NCBI RefSeq assembly: GCF_932276165.1
Contig: NC_063992.1
Location: forward strand, 11,834,995-11,898,994
From: Plutella xylostella
Lineage: Eukaryota > Arthropoda > Insecta > Lepidoptera > Plutellidae
Direction: 5' to 3'
Length of the DNA: 64,000 nt
Of the stretch, positions 52,066-62,362 are shown piece by piece. Made by a program: the position numbers and the translations under genes. The notes beneath the pieces were generated by a model. It made no database searches, was not told the origin of the DNA, and saw nothing but the letters and a program-made list of their open reading frames with translations. The first letter of the stretch is position 1, and each line of letters starts with the position of its first letter.

Positions 52066-52111
52066 ATGTGAGTCAGAATGAGTGTGAGTACGTAAACTGA
52101 ATAAGTACGTA

Positions 52112-54979
52112 TTACTTAATAAAAAGCTCTGTTTCATCATATGTAAAGGTTTTTAGTAGTGTAGACACTTTCTTTTTAACTTCAAATGTAGGTTTGTCAA
52201 ACACAAAATTGATTTTATTAATTTTATTATATAATTTTGGGCCAAGATAAAACTGATGCCTTTTTGTAAAACTAAGCTTAGGCAGGGGAGTATTACAAAT
52301 TAAGTCTTTGCGACGTTTGGAGGTTTCAAAGAGGGGTGTATGGATGTGTTGATAAATCACCGTGTTGTAAATAAAGAGCTGCCTGACAGTTAAAATGTCG
52401 CAGTTCTTGTATAACTTAGTGGTGGGGTAGAGGATAGGACGTTTAGTGGCCACCTTCAGTACTCCGCGTTGGGCAACTTCCAGCGGTTTTAGATGTGTTT
52501 TTGCAGCACCACCCCAACACGGTATACAATATGTAATTATAGATTGAGCTAGAGCAAGATACATAGTCCTGATTACATTTGGAGGGGCAGAGTGTCGGAT
52601 AGATTTAAATACATACATTAATTTCCTAAGTCTAGATGTAAGCATATCAATGTGGGTTTTAAAGTTAAGATATTTATCTAAAGTGATTCCTAGGTATTTA
52701 ATTATGTCAGTACGGTCTATGGAGGGGCATTGGCACAATAGAAGATCGTGACAGGAGTGAGCTTGGATAACAATAGGTGATTTAGGTTGATTGGCGGATG
52801 TGGGAGAGAAGGGTATAAATTTGGTTTTAGAGGTGTTCAAGGTAAGGAAGTGTGTGGAAAGCCAGTTTGCGACAACATTGAAACCTGATTGAGCTGTCTT
52901 TTGGAGATTAGCCCAACTAACATCATTAAAAAGGAGGACTGTATCATCGGCGTATGTAATAATAGTGCCATTTTTAAGTGGAATATTACACATATCATTA
53001 ATAAAAACGAGGAATAGTGTGGGCCCTAATATACTACCTTGCGGTACCCCGTAGGAGATTTGCAATTCGTCACTAGTGTGGTGGCCTATTTTAACCATTT
53101 GTGATCGTCCCGTAAGGTACGATTCGAATAGGTTATGCTGAGTGCCTCTGACACCGATTAAGTATAGTTTGGTTAGAAGAATAGGAATCGGTACGGTGTC
53201 AAAGGCCTTTGCTAAATCAAGGAACACCGCGAGAGTTTTCTTATTGCTGTTTATGTTTTTTACTATATTATTTGTTAGCTTTAGAACTGCATCAACGGTG
53301 GAGATATTTTTACGAAATCCAAACTGTTGGGGTGATATTATATTATTTGTTTCTAGGTAATTGATCAATCTATTATTAATGATGCGTTCCAAAAGCTTCG
53401 AGAATGTACTGAGCACAGCGATTGGACGATAGTTAGTAGCGCATGACCTATCTCCACTTTTAAATATAGGATGGATTATGGCCTTTTTGAATGCAGAGGG
53501 GAAGAAACCGTTTTGTAAGCAAAGATTAAAAATGTGTGTAAGAATAGGGGCGAGAATCAAGGAGTATTTTCTAATGATTGTTGGGGAAATGCCATCCCAG
53601 CCAGTAGCAGCAAGGGGTCTTAAAGAGTTGATGGCGCCAAGAACTTCGTTTTCGTCTGTGTTCAGCAGGACGAAAGAACCAGGAGTGTTAGATAATTGAG
53701 GAGGGGGGTTACTGCAGCCCGTAGGGTGGGGTGAGCATCTAATATTATCGGCCAAAGTTTTTCCGATATTAACAAAAAAGGTGTTTACACTGTTGCATGA
53801 CTGTTTAGGAGAGTTAGTAGGAGAAAGAAGTTGGTTAGCTATGAATTTAGTTTTTTTAGTGTTTGAAATTCTTTTTATAGTATCCCATAAGCATTTGCTA
53901 TTAGTACCAGCCTTTTTTAATTCATTTGTATCATACTGTCTTTTTATTTTTTTCAAAAGCTTATTGCAAAAGTTTCTATAGCGTATGTAAGTTAGTCTTA
54001 AAATCTCATTATCCTTGTCCGCTTTCTGCTGTTTATGGAGATGATCGCGGTTACGCATGCATCGAAGGAGTCCGGGAGAGATCCAGGGCTTAAGAATTTT
54101 ATGTTTTTTGGAGATAATTTTAACTGTTGTATTTTTATTAATTATAGTAGAGAGACTGGTTATTAAATTATTAGTTGCAGACTCAGGATCCTTGGAGGAG
54201 AAGACATGAGTAAAGTCTAGTTGTTCCATGTCTTTATCCAAGCCATCATAGTTTATAATAGAGATTGTTCCCAAAGACTTATCTCGTATGGGTTTAAAGT
54301 CTAGCATAAAGAGTACTGGGCGATGATCAGTTGTATGTGAGTCGAGAATAAAAGTGAGTGATGGAGATTGTGTTCTAAGCATCAGGTGGTCTAGACAGCT
54401 ATTATCTCTAGTAGGTAGATCGTGTGCTGGCAGGAGACCATGGAATGAAAGGTGGCTAAGATAGTTATGAGAGCGTGAGTCCAGGGAGGTTGGGGTAATA
54501 TCGATGTTAATATCACCCGTTATAATTATGGATTTAAATGAAGATAGTGTAGGAATGACATGGTCTAGAGTTTCTAAAAATAAATCAATGTTGTAATTAG
54601 AAGGAGAGCGGTAGATGCATAGTATAGCTATATCAGAACCTACTTTCAATAGAAGCCCAGAGGCTGATCCGTTAAAATCAAGTTCCTCTGAGTTGAGGGC
54701 GAGTTCGGATCTTACATAAACAATAACGCCATCACTTTGATTCTGATGTTTAGTTGATAAGATAGAGGTATAGTTTGCTAGCGTAGGTACGTTAGAATTA
54801 GAAAGGCAATTCAACCAGCATTCTGTTAAGACTAGAATATCGCAGTCTATGTCTAATCTTGTGAGCAGAGTAAGGAAACTATGATAGTTGCAGTTTATAG
54901 AGCGAATATTGATTGATAGTATTTTAAGTTTATTTTTGTGTTTAGTAACATGTTTATGGATTTGTTCTGGAGTACAGGA
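52112..54979 (-). CDS. LINE C ORF2: endonuclease and reverse transcriptase
   Basis: About 955 codons of LINE sequence remain open: KILSINIRSINCNYH, LVLTECWLNCL (catalytic Glu present), IYRSPSNYN, ITGDINIDITP, CLDHLMLR, TTDHRPVLF; RT GWDGISPTIIRK, NYRPIAVLSTFSKLLERII, FGFRKNIS, FLDLAKAFDTVPIPIL, YGVPQGSILGPTLFLVFIND, TYADDTVLLFND, IKYLGITLDKYLNF. The apparent start MGGTISLPGS lies inside the Tc1 inverted repeat and is not the original. Upstream of the Tc1 element the frame resumes (VNKIDDAFLQDLDNFYVSTV at about 56574-56640); its natural start codon is not evident. Confidence 0.9.
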   Translation of the reverse strand, partial: SCTPEQIHKHVTKHKNKLKILSINIRSINCNYHSFLTLLTRLDIDCDILVLTECWLNCLSNSNVPTLANYTSILSTKHQNQSDGVIVYVRSELALNSEELDFNGSASGLLLKVGSDIAILCIYRSPSNYNIDLFLETLDHVIPTLSSFKSIIITGDINIDITPTSLDSRSHNYLSHLSFHGLLPAHDLPTRDNSCLDHLMLRTQSPSLTFILDSHTTDHRPVLFMLDFKPIRDKSLGTISIINYDGLDKDMEQLDFTHVFSSKDPESATNNLITSLSTIINKNTTVKIISKKHKILKPWISPGLLRCMRNRDHLHKQQKADKDNEILRLTYIRYRNFCNKLLKKIKRQYDTNELKKAGTNSKCLWDTIKRISNTKKTKFIANQLLSPTNSPKQSCNSVNTFFVNIGKTLADNIRCSPHPTGCSNPPPQLSNTPGSFVLLNTDENEVLGAINSLRPLAATGWDGISPTIIRKYSLILAPILTHIFNLCLQNGFFPSAFKKAIIHPIFKSGDRSCATNYRPIAVLSTFSKLLERIINNRLINYLETNNIISPQQFGFRKNISTVDAVLKLTNNIVKNINSNKKTLAVFLDLAKAFDTVPIPILLTKLYLIGVRGTQHNLFESYLTGRSQMVKIGHHTSDELQISYGVPQGSILGPTLFLVFINDMCNIPLKNGTIITYADDTVLLFNDVSWANLQKTAQSGFNVVANWLSTHFLTLNTSKTKFIPFSPTSANQPKSPIVIQAHSCHDLLLCQCPSIDRTDIIKYLGITLDKYLNFKTHIDMLTSRLRKLMYVFKSIRHSAPPNVIRTMYLALAQSIITYCIPCWGGAAKTHLKPLEVAQRGVLKVATKRPILYPTTKLYKNCDILTVRQLFIYNTVIYQHIHTPLFETSKRRKDLICNTPLPKLSFTKRHQFYLGPKLYNKINKINFVFDKPTFEVKKKVSTLLKTFTYDETELFIK

Positions 54980-54981
54980 TA

Positions 54982-56571
54982 CACTGCCGGGCAATGAAAT
55001 AGTTCCACCCACAAAATGTCGAAAAACATTTTAATATCTCCTAAGATATAGAACCTAGCTTCATGAATTAAAAAGTTTAATGAAATATAGTTTATTATGC
55101 AAACATTTTTAAATGCAAACTCTTTTTAATAGTGTTCTTTTCGAAGCCATGGATAAAAAAAGATAAGAAGCAAAATTTTCGGGTTTGAAAATTTAGGAAG
55201 ACATTTGCCTCGTTTTTAGTTGTGCTTTTTATTTCATCCTTTTTTTTTGTCGTTGTGAAAGAATTATTAAATTGTAAAGTCTTACGGATCTCGTACCCAT
55301 AAATCACGCCTGGATCACGCGAGGATTGTGCGAGAATCATCACCATGGTGGAAATGGGAACCAGCCAACGAAATGTGGCCAGAATAATGGGTGTGACTCA
55401 TACTACTGTACGACGAGTGATCTAAAGGTTTAGGGAGACTGGGTTAAACCTGAGAAGACCAGGTACTGGCAAGCCAAGGTGCACAACAGTCCGAAAAGAT
55501 CGATTCATTGCGGAAATCATGTTAAGAAATCGACATCAGACGGGAGCAGCCGTTCAACAACAACTTCTACAAGTCCGGACAGAGCCAATAAGCGAGTGGA
55601 CAGTCGGGAGACGTCTTGCCGAAAGAAGATTAAAGCTTTACAGGCCAGCAAATGGCCCAAAACTGGAACGGCATCATAAAGTTGCCCGATTGCGATACGC
55701 TCGTTTTCATACAGAATGGGGTGAGGACGAATGGAGCAGGTGATGTTCTCAGATGAGTCAAAATTTATGCTGTAGCATCATGATGGGAGGAAAAGAGAAT
55801 ACCTACAACCAAGAGAACATTATTCACAAGTATTTTTTGAAGAAAAAGTGGCACGCGGCGGAAGCAGCTTTCACGTGTAGGCGGGTGTCTCTGCAGAGGG
55901 TCGAACAGCGTTAGTTTCAATCGAGAATGGGGACCTAACTACTGTGAGATACATCAGTGAGGTCCTCAATGAACATGCTGGTCCGTTTTTGGCCAATATG
56001 TGCGAGAATGTAATGTTCATGCACGATAATGCACGGGCGCACACTGCTTAAGTTGTAAATGAGTATCTTCATGACGTAGGAATCCACAATATGGAGTGGC
56101 CAGCAAGGAGCCCCGATTTGAATCCCATTGAGTATGCTTGGGACGAGCTCGACAGACCTGTGGAGACCGAGTTCCACCTACAATTACACTTCGTGGCTTG
56201 AAAGACGCGCTCATCAAAGAATGGGAGAACATTCCTCAGCATATGCTGAAGAATCTGGTATTCAGCTCGCCCAATCGCGTAGAAGCTGTATTGAGAGCAC
56301 ATGGAGGAAACACCAAGTACTGAGTTATCAAAATACCATGCTTACACCTAATAAACGCATTATTAGTCATTTTGTTTATTTGCAAAATGTCCCATTTTTT
56401 TTAAACATTTCATTTAATTTTTTTATTACAATATTTAAGTTTTTACATGGGAATATTCTAATGCGCAATTAAATATTCTCCAATATTGCAGAAGGCGTCA
56501 TTAAGCTAGCATTTTCCGTTTAGGAGTATTTTGGTGTTATATCAGTGGAACTATTTCATTGCCCGGCAGTG
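54982..56571 (+). mobile_element. Tc1/mariner element in LINE C ORF2
   Basis: 1590 bp with 27-bp inverted repeats (CACTGCCGGGCAATGAAATA plus GTTCCAC) and a TA duplication at 54980-54981 and 56572-56573. It encodes a decayed transposase on the + strand. Its right terminal region is the parent of the MITEs at 25740 and 27748. Confidence 0.9.
55345..56323 (+). pseudogene. Tc1-type transposase, broken
   Basis: Cut-and-paste transposase remnant. Recognisable pieces: MVEMGTSQRNVARIMGVTHT, RRPGTGKPRCTTVRKDRFIA (helix-turn-helix end), RTEPISEWTVGRRLAERRLK, FSDESKFML (first catalytic Asp), MHDNARAHTA (second Asp), GIHNMEWPARSPDLNPIEYA then WDEL. Several stops and frameshifts occur (TGA or TAA before RFRETG, after GEDEWSR, and within the DNARAHTA region), so it is inactive. 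Confidence 0.85.
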
Positions 56572-56981
56572 TATGACAGTAGATACATAAAAATTATCTA
56601 GGTCTTGCAGAAAAGCATCGTCTATTTTATTCACGGAAACGGAGTAATTAGGAAATGCATAGATTGGGGGGAATCTATAAATTGTATGCTCACTGTTTTT
56701 TTAATAATAAAGCCGGTCAATAGTGTAAAAATATATACTAATATAGATGTGTTGCAATCACTTTTTGTATAAAATTGATTGCGGGATTTTAGCGTCGTTG
56801 GTGATGTAGATATTGGCACAAGTATTGGTAGTCTGGTGTGTACGTACTTTGTTGGCATTGTTTTGTTATTTGTTTGTGTAAATTGAGGTGTGTATTGTGT
56901 TTTAATATAGGTTAAATAGCATCGTAAGTAACGAAAAATATAAATGATAATGATGCGTAGTAAAATGATACAATTAGGTAG

Positions 56982-57914
56982 TCATTCAGAAATAGGTTTT
57001 TTCTTTAAGGATAATAAGTGATCTTCGCTTTTAATTTGGAAATATGGACCGTCATTATTTTCCTTTATGAATATCTTTCCTTCTGTTGTCCAGCAGTAGT
57101 TGAAGTGGCTCTCTTTTACAAAGGTTCTTGTGAGGTAGAAAAGCTTTTTTGCAGCAGGTGTCAACAGCTCGCCAATATAGATAGGTGATTTTGGCTCCAT
57201 GAGTCCTAGATGTGTGTTGTTAAGTTTATTGTTCTTGTTCTTTTTATTGTAGTCCTTGGCCATATTTAGATATTGTGACTTCATAAATGTGTTGGTAAAC
57301 TCAACGACGACTGTAGAGAGTTTTTGCTCTTTCTTGGAGGGGGATCTGGAAACATCTCGAATGTCACTGCGGTTGAATGGTATATTGAGAGTTTTAGATA
57401 GTTGGGTTATCATCCCGTACAGAACCTCTTTAGTTTCGTTGCTCTGTTTAGGTACGTCCCGTATTTCTATCGATAATTTTGTCATGGATCGTTCGATCGT
57501 GTCGATTCTGCTCTGAGCCATGACAATTTCAGCTGATAAGGATTTGTTTTCCTTTTCCAACTTCGCAATTTTTGCCTCGAAACATGTCATTTGGTCAGAG
57601 ATGTGGTTCATTGATTTTTCGATATCTGAATTTGTGTTCTCAATGTTTGTTGTTTGTCCTTTAATATCCAGTATATGTTTTTCCAAGTTGTCCATCCGTT
57701 CAGACTGGCTGGACATCATCCGCAGTATCATATCCTTGAGGTCGGAGAATTCGCTTGGATTAGAGTTACTGGAGTCTCTAGGACGTTTGGCTCGTTGTGT
57801 TATAAAAGTCTCAGGTGAGTGTAGTTGAGTACTCACTTCCTTCTCTAAATTTATTAGGTCACTTTCCGATTTAGATGGAGCTCCCTGATGAGTTGATTTA
57901 GGTGAGTGATACAT
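56982..57914 (-). CDS. LINE C ORF1: coiled coil plus FP25K-like domain (310 aa)
   Basis: Start MYHSPKSTHQGAPS; RAKRPRDSSNSNPSEFSDLK; a long coiled coil (HISDQMTCFEAKIAKLEKEN); LSIEIRDVPKQSNETKEVLY; DIRDVSRSPSKKEQKLSTVV; C-terminal SPIYIGELLTPAAKKLFYLT and TEGKIFIKEN. It is clearly the third member of the ORF1 family in this window. ORF1-ORF2 spacing, allowing for the Tc1 insertion, is about 300 bases, as in LINEs A and B. Confidence 0.9.
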   Translation of the reverse strand: MYHSPKSTHQGAPSKSESDLINLEKEVSTQLHSPETFITQRAKRPRDSSNSNPSEFSDLKDMILRMMSSQSERMDNLEKHILDIKGQTTNIENTNSDIEKSMNHISDQMTCFEAKIAKLEKENKSLSAEIVMAQSRIDTIERSMTKLSIEIRDVPKQSNETKEVLYGMITQLSKTLNIPFNRSDIRDVSRSPSKKEQKLSTVVVEFTNTFMKSQYLNMAKDYNKKNKNNKLNNTHLGLMEPKSPIYIGELLTPAAKKLFYLTRTFVKESHFNYCWTTEGKIFIKENNDGPYFQIKSEDHLLSLKKKPISE

Positions 57915-58297
57915 AATTGTTGGTCTCGTAGCGTGCCAAACAAAAAGTGGGAAATGATTGTTTACAGTTCCACAGACGCTGCACTGTTACGCAGTTGCAA
58001 TTAATTGCTCTGCTATGTCGACAGGCGCTTATACCAGTTTGTATACGTGGGGTAGTGCACGAATTGCAACCAACAAAATATTAATCACAATATTCACAAT
58101 AAGATTACTATAAAAACACTTAATCGCGCACAATCTTGAGTTCGGGGCACTTATTTGGTTGAAGTTAAGTACACTGGTTTTATAGTTTTTGTTAGATTTA
58201 GTTATAGGTAATTGTAAACAGTGTTTTGAACATTAAAATGTAGCAGCGAAAACAAACACGTCCGACTCGATTCGTCGCTTCGCGGGGGGGGTTATTA

Positions 58298-58744
58298 ATA
58301 AGTTTGATCTATTAATCTGTTCATAGAAAATAATAATTTGTGTTAATATTTATGAGTTGAATATGAATATAAGTTTATGAACAATTGATGCAATTATAAA
58401 ATCCGAATATTCTATAAGATTGTAAATTAAAACAAATGATACTGACTAAATGATTAAGTATGAGTAGGTAAATATCTATATGAAAAATTGCTAAACACTG
58501 GTATACCTTAATTATAATAGATATATAATATATGTTCATATATACATAATGTGCTAAATGTTGAAGGAATAAATTAAATAATTAATTGTAGATAAAAGAC
58601 TAATATGTACAATAATAATATTGATGTTATCTGATTTGAAGGGAGTTAATGTCAATTCATTCAATAATTGTGAATTTATTTTTCCGAGTGTAAGGTTTCA
58701 CCAGATATGTGTATGAGGACATACACAACGTCAGGACGGACGAG
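58298..58744 (+). other. Gypsy-1 sequence before its 3' LTR
   Basis: AT-rich untranslated DNA. At 58687 the text GAGTGTAAGGTTTC already resembles the LTR start and is repeated at 58742, a small 14-bp direct repeat. A clear polypurine tract was not found; CAGGACGGACGAG directly precedes the LTR. Confidence 0.6.
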
Positions 58745-59061
58745 TGTAAGGTTTCGTTAATTTAAAAATTTAGTTTATATAAATTCATAACTTTTTGTTG
58801 GTGGAATCATAGATTTCATTTGTATTTTTGTAACTTTATGTGACATTTTAAAGCAAGATGCTGGCCACACCGTTGAGAGGAGTGGGGCGGTACCTCACCG
58901 CAGCTGAGTCGGCCCTCTCAACGGTGACCGGCAGATCGAGCTGAGTTTCCAAGGTGGACGGATGTATAATTCCTAAGTGTTGTAATAAGTACCTAGCTAC
59001 AATAAAAGTGTTAACGTTTAATCTGCGTCTGGACTTCTTATTTCTGAGATAGTTTCTTACA
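58745..59061 (+). repeat. Gypsy-1 3' LTR
   Basis: 317 bp, read as identical to the 5' LTR at 38556-38872, and followed by the ATAG duplication. Confidence 0.95.
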
Positions 59062-59075
59062 ATAGAGTCCATACA

Positions 59076-59909
59076 TTACAAGAAGGTGTCCTGCTTGATG
59101 TCCGGATGATGATGATGAAGTGGATGAAGTGGATGCACATTGTGAAGGAACCAAGGATTTTGTAGGCTGACGTGACATTTGGGAAGAACAAGAAGGCGAC
59201 TCGGCCAGGTTGCGTACCTCTCCTGCCATTGCTTCGTCGTCTCCCATCTAATTGCATATTTTGCATGAGAGAGAGGAAACGAACTGTACGCTGCTAAGTC
59301 TTTTCGAGTTAATGCTGCTCTCTTGGCCAACTCATCAGCCCTTTCATTGCCAGGGATCCCAATGTGAGCTTTGACCCAATAAAATGCAACATCACCACCA
59401 CCCCCTTTTAGATCTTCTATCTTTTTTCTAATTTCGTAGGCCAGGGGATGGGTTGATGATGGGTCCCTCAGCAACTCCAGTGCAGATCTAGAGTCGCTGA
59501 GTATATTGCCTCTTTTCACATGGGGCTCCCTGGCGATAAGATTCAGTGCCCTTGAAATTGCCACCAGTTCGGCCTGGAACACCGAGTTGTAATTTTCCAG
59601 TCTGAAGGCGTTTGTTTTATACTCGTTGCCATTTCTCCACAGAGTCACCGCACCTCCCACTTTATCCACGATCTTACTGCCGTCTGTATAAACCATCGGC
59701 CAATCGTTCTCGATTTTTGAGAGCTCCTCCTCACTGGCGATTGTTTCGAAGGGTAACATAGCCCTTCGGGCTGGGTGTGGCAGTGAGAAGGTGCTCTCTC
59801 TTAGTTCAGGTGGTCGGCCTGGAAGGCTGATGAAGGGTTTTCCTCTTTTGACTTCATAGAACTTATAAACTTCTTCTGCTCTCAAGTCCAGAGGAAAAAG
59901 CCTTCCCAA
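59076..59909 (-). pseudogene. LINE D RNase H domain
   Basis: A 277-codon open stretch with the RNase H catalytic set: MVYTDGSKIVDKVGGAV (Asp), VFQAELVAISRAL (Glu), ILSDSRSALELLRD (Asp) and VKAHIGIPGNERADELAKRA (His/Asp). It degrades the RNA strand during LINE replication. After LAAYSSFPLSHAKYAIRW the sequence degenerates into His-rich text, probably from a frameshift. An RNase H in a non-LTR element points to the I/LOA/R1 assemblage. Confidence 0.85.
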
Positions 59910-60047
59910 CAGGACGGCAGATGTAAGTGACGTGGTGCGGTGGGCGTTTGAAATTCTAATGGCAAAGGCCCTGGTGACTCTGTCGGGTACAGTCCGTGCG
60001 TATCGACACCGCGCAATAGGAGCCCAGACACATGCAGAACAGTTGGT

Positions 60048-61478
60048 TCAATGATGGCAATGTTGTTGCAAGAGCAGCTTGAGGATATCGGCATTTAAGC
60101 CCCACGTTGCTCTCGCCGCTCTAGATACCATCTGGAACCGAGCCATGGCCTTGCCGCAAACTTTATTAAAATGGCTCAAGAAATTAAGTTTCCTGTCTAT
60201 TGTGAAACCCAGGACAGTTACTTCCCCCGACAGACTGATTTCGACTCCGTTTAGTCTCAGCTGTGGGAGGTCGTATTTCAGTCGCCTAGTGACGACCATA
60301 GCCTGGGTCTTATGAGCGGCCCTCTTTCCCCACTCAGACACGGCTTCCAGCGCATAGTTTGTAATTCGTTCCAGCTCACCAGTTCCATTTGCCGCAGCGA
60401 TGATCAAAATGTCATCGGCAAATGCCTGTACGTGAGCAGAAAGTGACCGCTGGAGTAAAGGGTCTAGTTGGATATTCCACAACAGAGGACCGCATGTCGA
60501 GCCTTGGATGCAACCCTTATTGGTAGGTCTCTCCACTGCTGCACCAGCATATTTGTCTTTTAGGTAGCTGCAGAGCAGTGTGTAGAGAGACGGGTCGCAT
60601 CCTTTGGCCTGGAGCTAATCTTGTCTATAGTGATGTCTATAGAGACTACCGCGACAATTTGCTTGTTCTCGACATGTGCCCTTATGAGGTTAACGGCGTC
60701 ATACAGGGCGTCCTCTGTGCTAGTCTGCGGCATGAAGCCATACTGCCGTGGAACTTAGCTTACCTTCCAAACCAAGCTGCCAGAGAAGCCTCTTGGCGAA
60801 CATTTTTTCTAAGATCTTTCCCAATACGGCCAATATTCCTATTGGCCTGTGTGATTTAGGCTGCGAGTAGTCTTCCTTACATGGTTTCCGCAGGATTTTT
60901 ACTACCGCAGCCTTCCAGTATTTGGGAAAGTATCCTAGTCTGAGGCAGGTATTTATCAGAGCCAAGAAGATGTTGACATTAGCTCCGATAGCCGCTCTAC
61001 AGATGTCCGCTGTGAGGCCGTCCTCTCCAGGTGCTTTTTTAGGACTAATGCCTTGAAGTACCTCTGTCAGCTCGTGTCGGGTAAATGGCAAGTGTTCACA
61101 CGGTGCCGCTCTTAACTGTTCCTCAGCCCGGTCTGTTCGAATCCTAATAGCCCGCTGTTCGTCGGTCTCATAGTCCAACACGTCAGCTGGGTAGAATGTT
61201 TGCGCTAGAAAGTCAACGGACTGTTGGGCATCTAGGGTGTTTCCGCCGTTGTCCTTAAGCAGGATGTCCTCATGGGACTTTGAGACGCACCTTAACACCC
61301 TGTATATCCCGTCCCACACGCTTTCTCTATCCTGTTTAGCACAAAACTCTACCCAGCTGCTCGTTTTCGCCTTTTCAATTTCTGTTTTATATTTCTCCTT
61401 CGCAGGAAGGTACTCTTCAACTACCACATCCCTCCTGCGGCTATTTGCATTTTTGATTCTTCCGCTCAGGATCTTCAA
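60048..61478 (-). pseudogene. LINE D reverse transcriptase, frameshifted
   Basis: The upstream half (60720-61478) reads ISPKKAPGEDGLTADICRAA, SHRPIGILAVLGKILEKMFA. The downstream half (60048-60536) reads KGCIQGSTCGPLLWNIQLDP, VQAFADDILIIAAAN (catalytic Asp-Asp) and VTVLGFTIDRKLNFLSHFNK. Between them, near 60540-60720, the frame is broken (the region that should contain QYGFxPxxSTxDA). An N-terminal stretch has VWDGIYRVLRCVSKSHEDIL. Confidence 0.85.
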
Positions 61479-61546
61479 CTCTCTTTTGAGGTTGTCAAGA
61501 TCATTAGTCCACCAATTTGCCGGTTTGTATTTTTTGCATGGACTTA

Positions 61547-62361
61547 TTAGAGGGATAGAATCGTCGCATGCTTTTTGATAGCCGCAGTGTACTGTCCAAT
61601 CGCCTTCTCTAGGTCATCCGGCGCCTCAATAGCCTCAATCATTTCGACCTTGAGGTCAGCGAGGCCTACGTCCATTGAGGCGCCAAATTTGACCCAGTCG
61701 GCCTTTTTGGAGTTGTAGAGTCGAGTTGTCTTTGGAGGAGGAGGAGAATGCGCCAATTTGCCGAAGTCAATGGCAAAGGTGATTGCACGATGGTCTGGAG
61801 CTCTGCTAGGAACCAGGTCTGCTTGTACGCTCCAATTTTGCACTCAATGAAACAGAGCCGAGGTTGCGAGGGTAACATCCACTCTCCGGGTGTACAAGTT
61901 ATCCCCTCGCCAGATAGCTAGCACGTGGAGGTCCTGCTGTGCTGCAAACTCAGAAAATGTGGTCCCTCTGGGTTCCTCATGCTCACACCCCCACCACTGG
62001 CTCTTAGCGTTGATGTCCCCTCCTAAGATGACGGTCTTAGTGTTAATGCAACTCACACAACTTTGGACAGTTGAGAGATATGGGTTGAGGCGCTTATCTC
62101 CTTCGAGGTACACCGACACTAAGCCTAGCTTAACTGGACCTCGCTCTACACCACGGTGACAATGTTTTCCGTCACCATGGTGTGATCTTTTACTAAGGAA
62201 AAAGAGGGGTCCAGAATTATAATGGCTGACTTAACTGGGTTATCCCTTGTAGCCATTTTCTGTACACAGCGGTATCTGGTTTCTACTCGGCCTTTGGATC
62301 CAACGTAAGGTTCTTGAATCAAAACTGCCGAGTAGCCACCTTCTATGGCTACTTGGAGCAC
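61547..62361 (-). pseudogene. LINE D endonuclease region
   Basis: Pieces of an APE endonuclease: VLIQEPYVGSKGRVETRYRC (catalytic Glu), then after a stop VSVYLEGDKRLNPYLSTVQS and VILGGDINAKSQWWGCEHEE, and in a third frame VPSRAPDHRAITFAIDFGKL (terminal Asp-His). The EPYVG and YLEGDK motifs are typical of R1-type endonucleases. Confidence 0.8.
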
Positions 62362-62362
62362 T

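Larger units (their letters stand above)
51743..58291 (-). mobile_element. LINE C: CR1/Zenon-like LINE in the gypsy-1 3' region
   Basis: Minus-strand LINE with ORF1 (56982-57914), ORF2 (52112-54979 plus a few codons beyond the Tc1 element) and an A-rich 3' end at 51743. TTATTA on both sides (51737-51742, 58292-58297) is the likely target duplication. The 5' end carries GAGTCGGACGTGT, as LINE B does. A Tc1 element interrupts the N-terminus of ORF2. Confidence 0.85.
38556..59061 (+). mobile_element. Gypsy-1: Ty3/gypsy LTR retrotransposon swollen to 20.5 kb by nested insertions
   Basis: 317-bp LTRs (38556-38872, 58745-59061) are flanked by ATAG duplications (38552-38555, 59062-59065). Its own sequence is 38556-41336, 50774-51742 and about 58292-59061, roughly 4.5 kb. 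The rest is LINE B with gypsy-2 (41337-50773) and LINE C with Tc1 (51743-58291). Coding content: gag with an internal stop, a deletion taking the end of gag, the protease and the front of the reverse transcriptase, then RNase H and a frameshifted integrase. It is non-autonomous. Confidence 0.9.

Noticed and set aside
56631..56858. 75-codon minus-strand ORF as the start of LINE C ORF2
   Set aside because: It is in a different frame from the LINE residues VNKIDDAFLQDL encoded by the same region.
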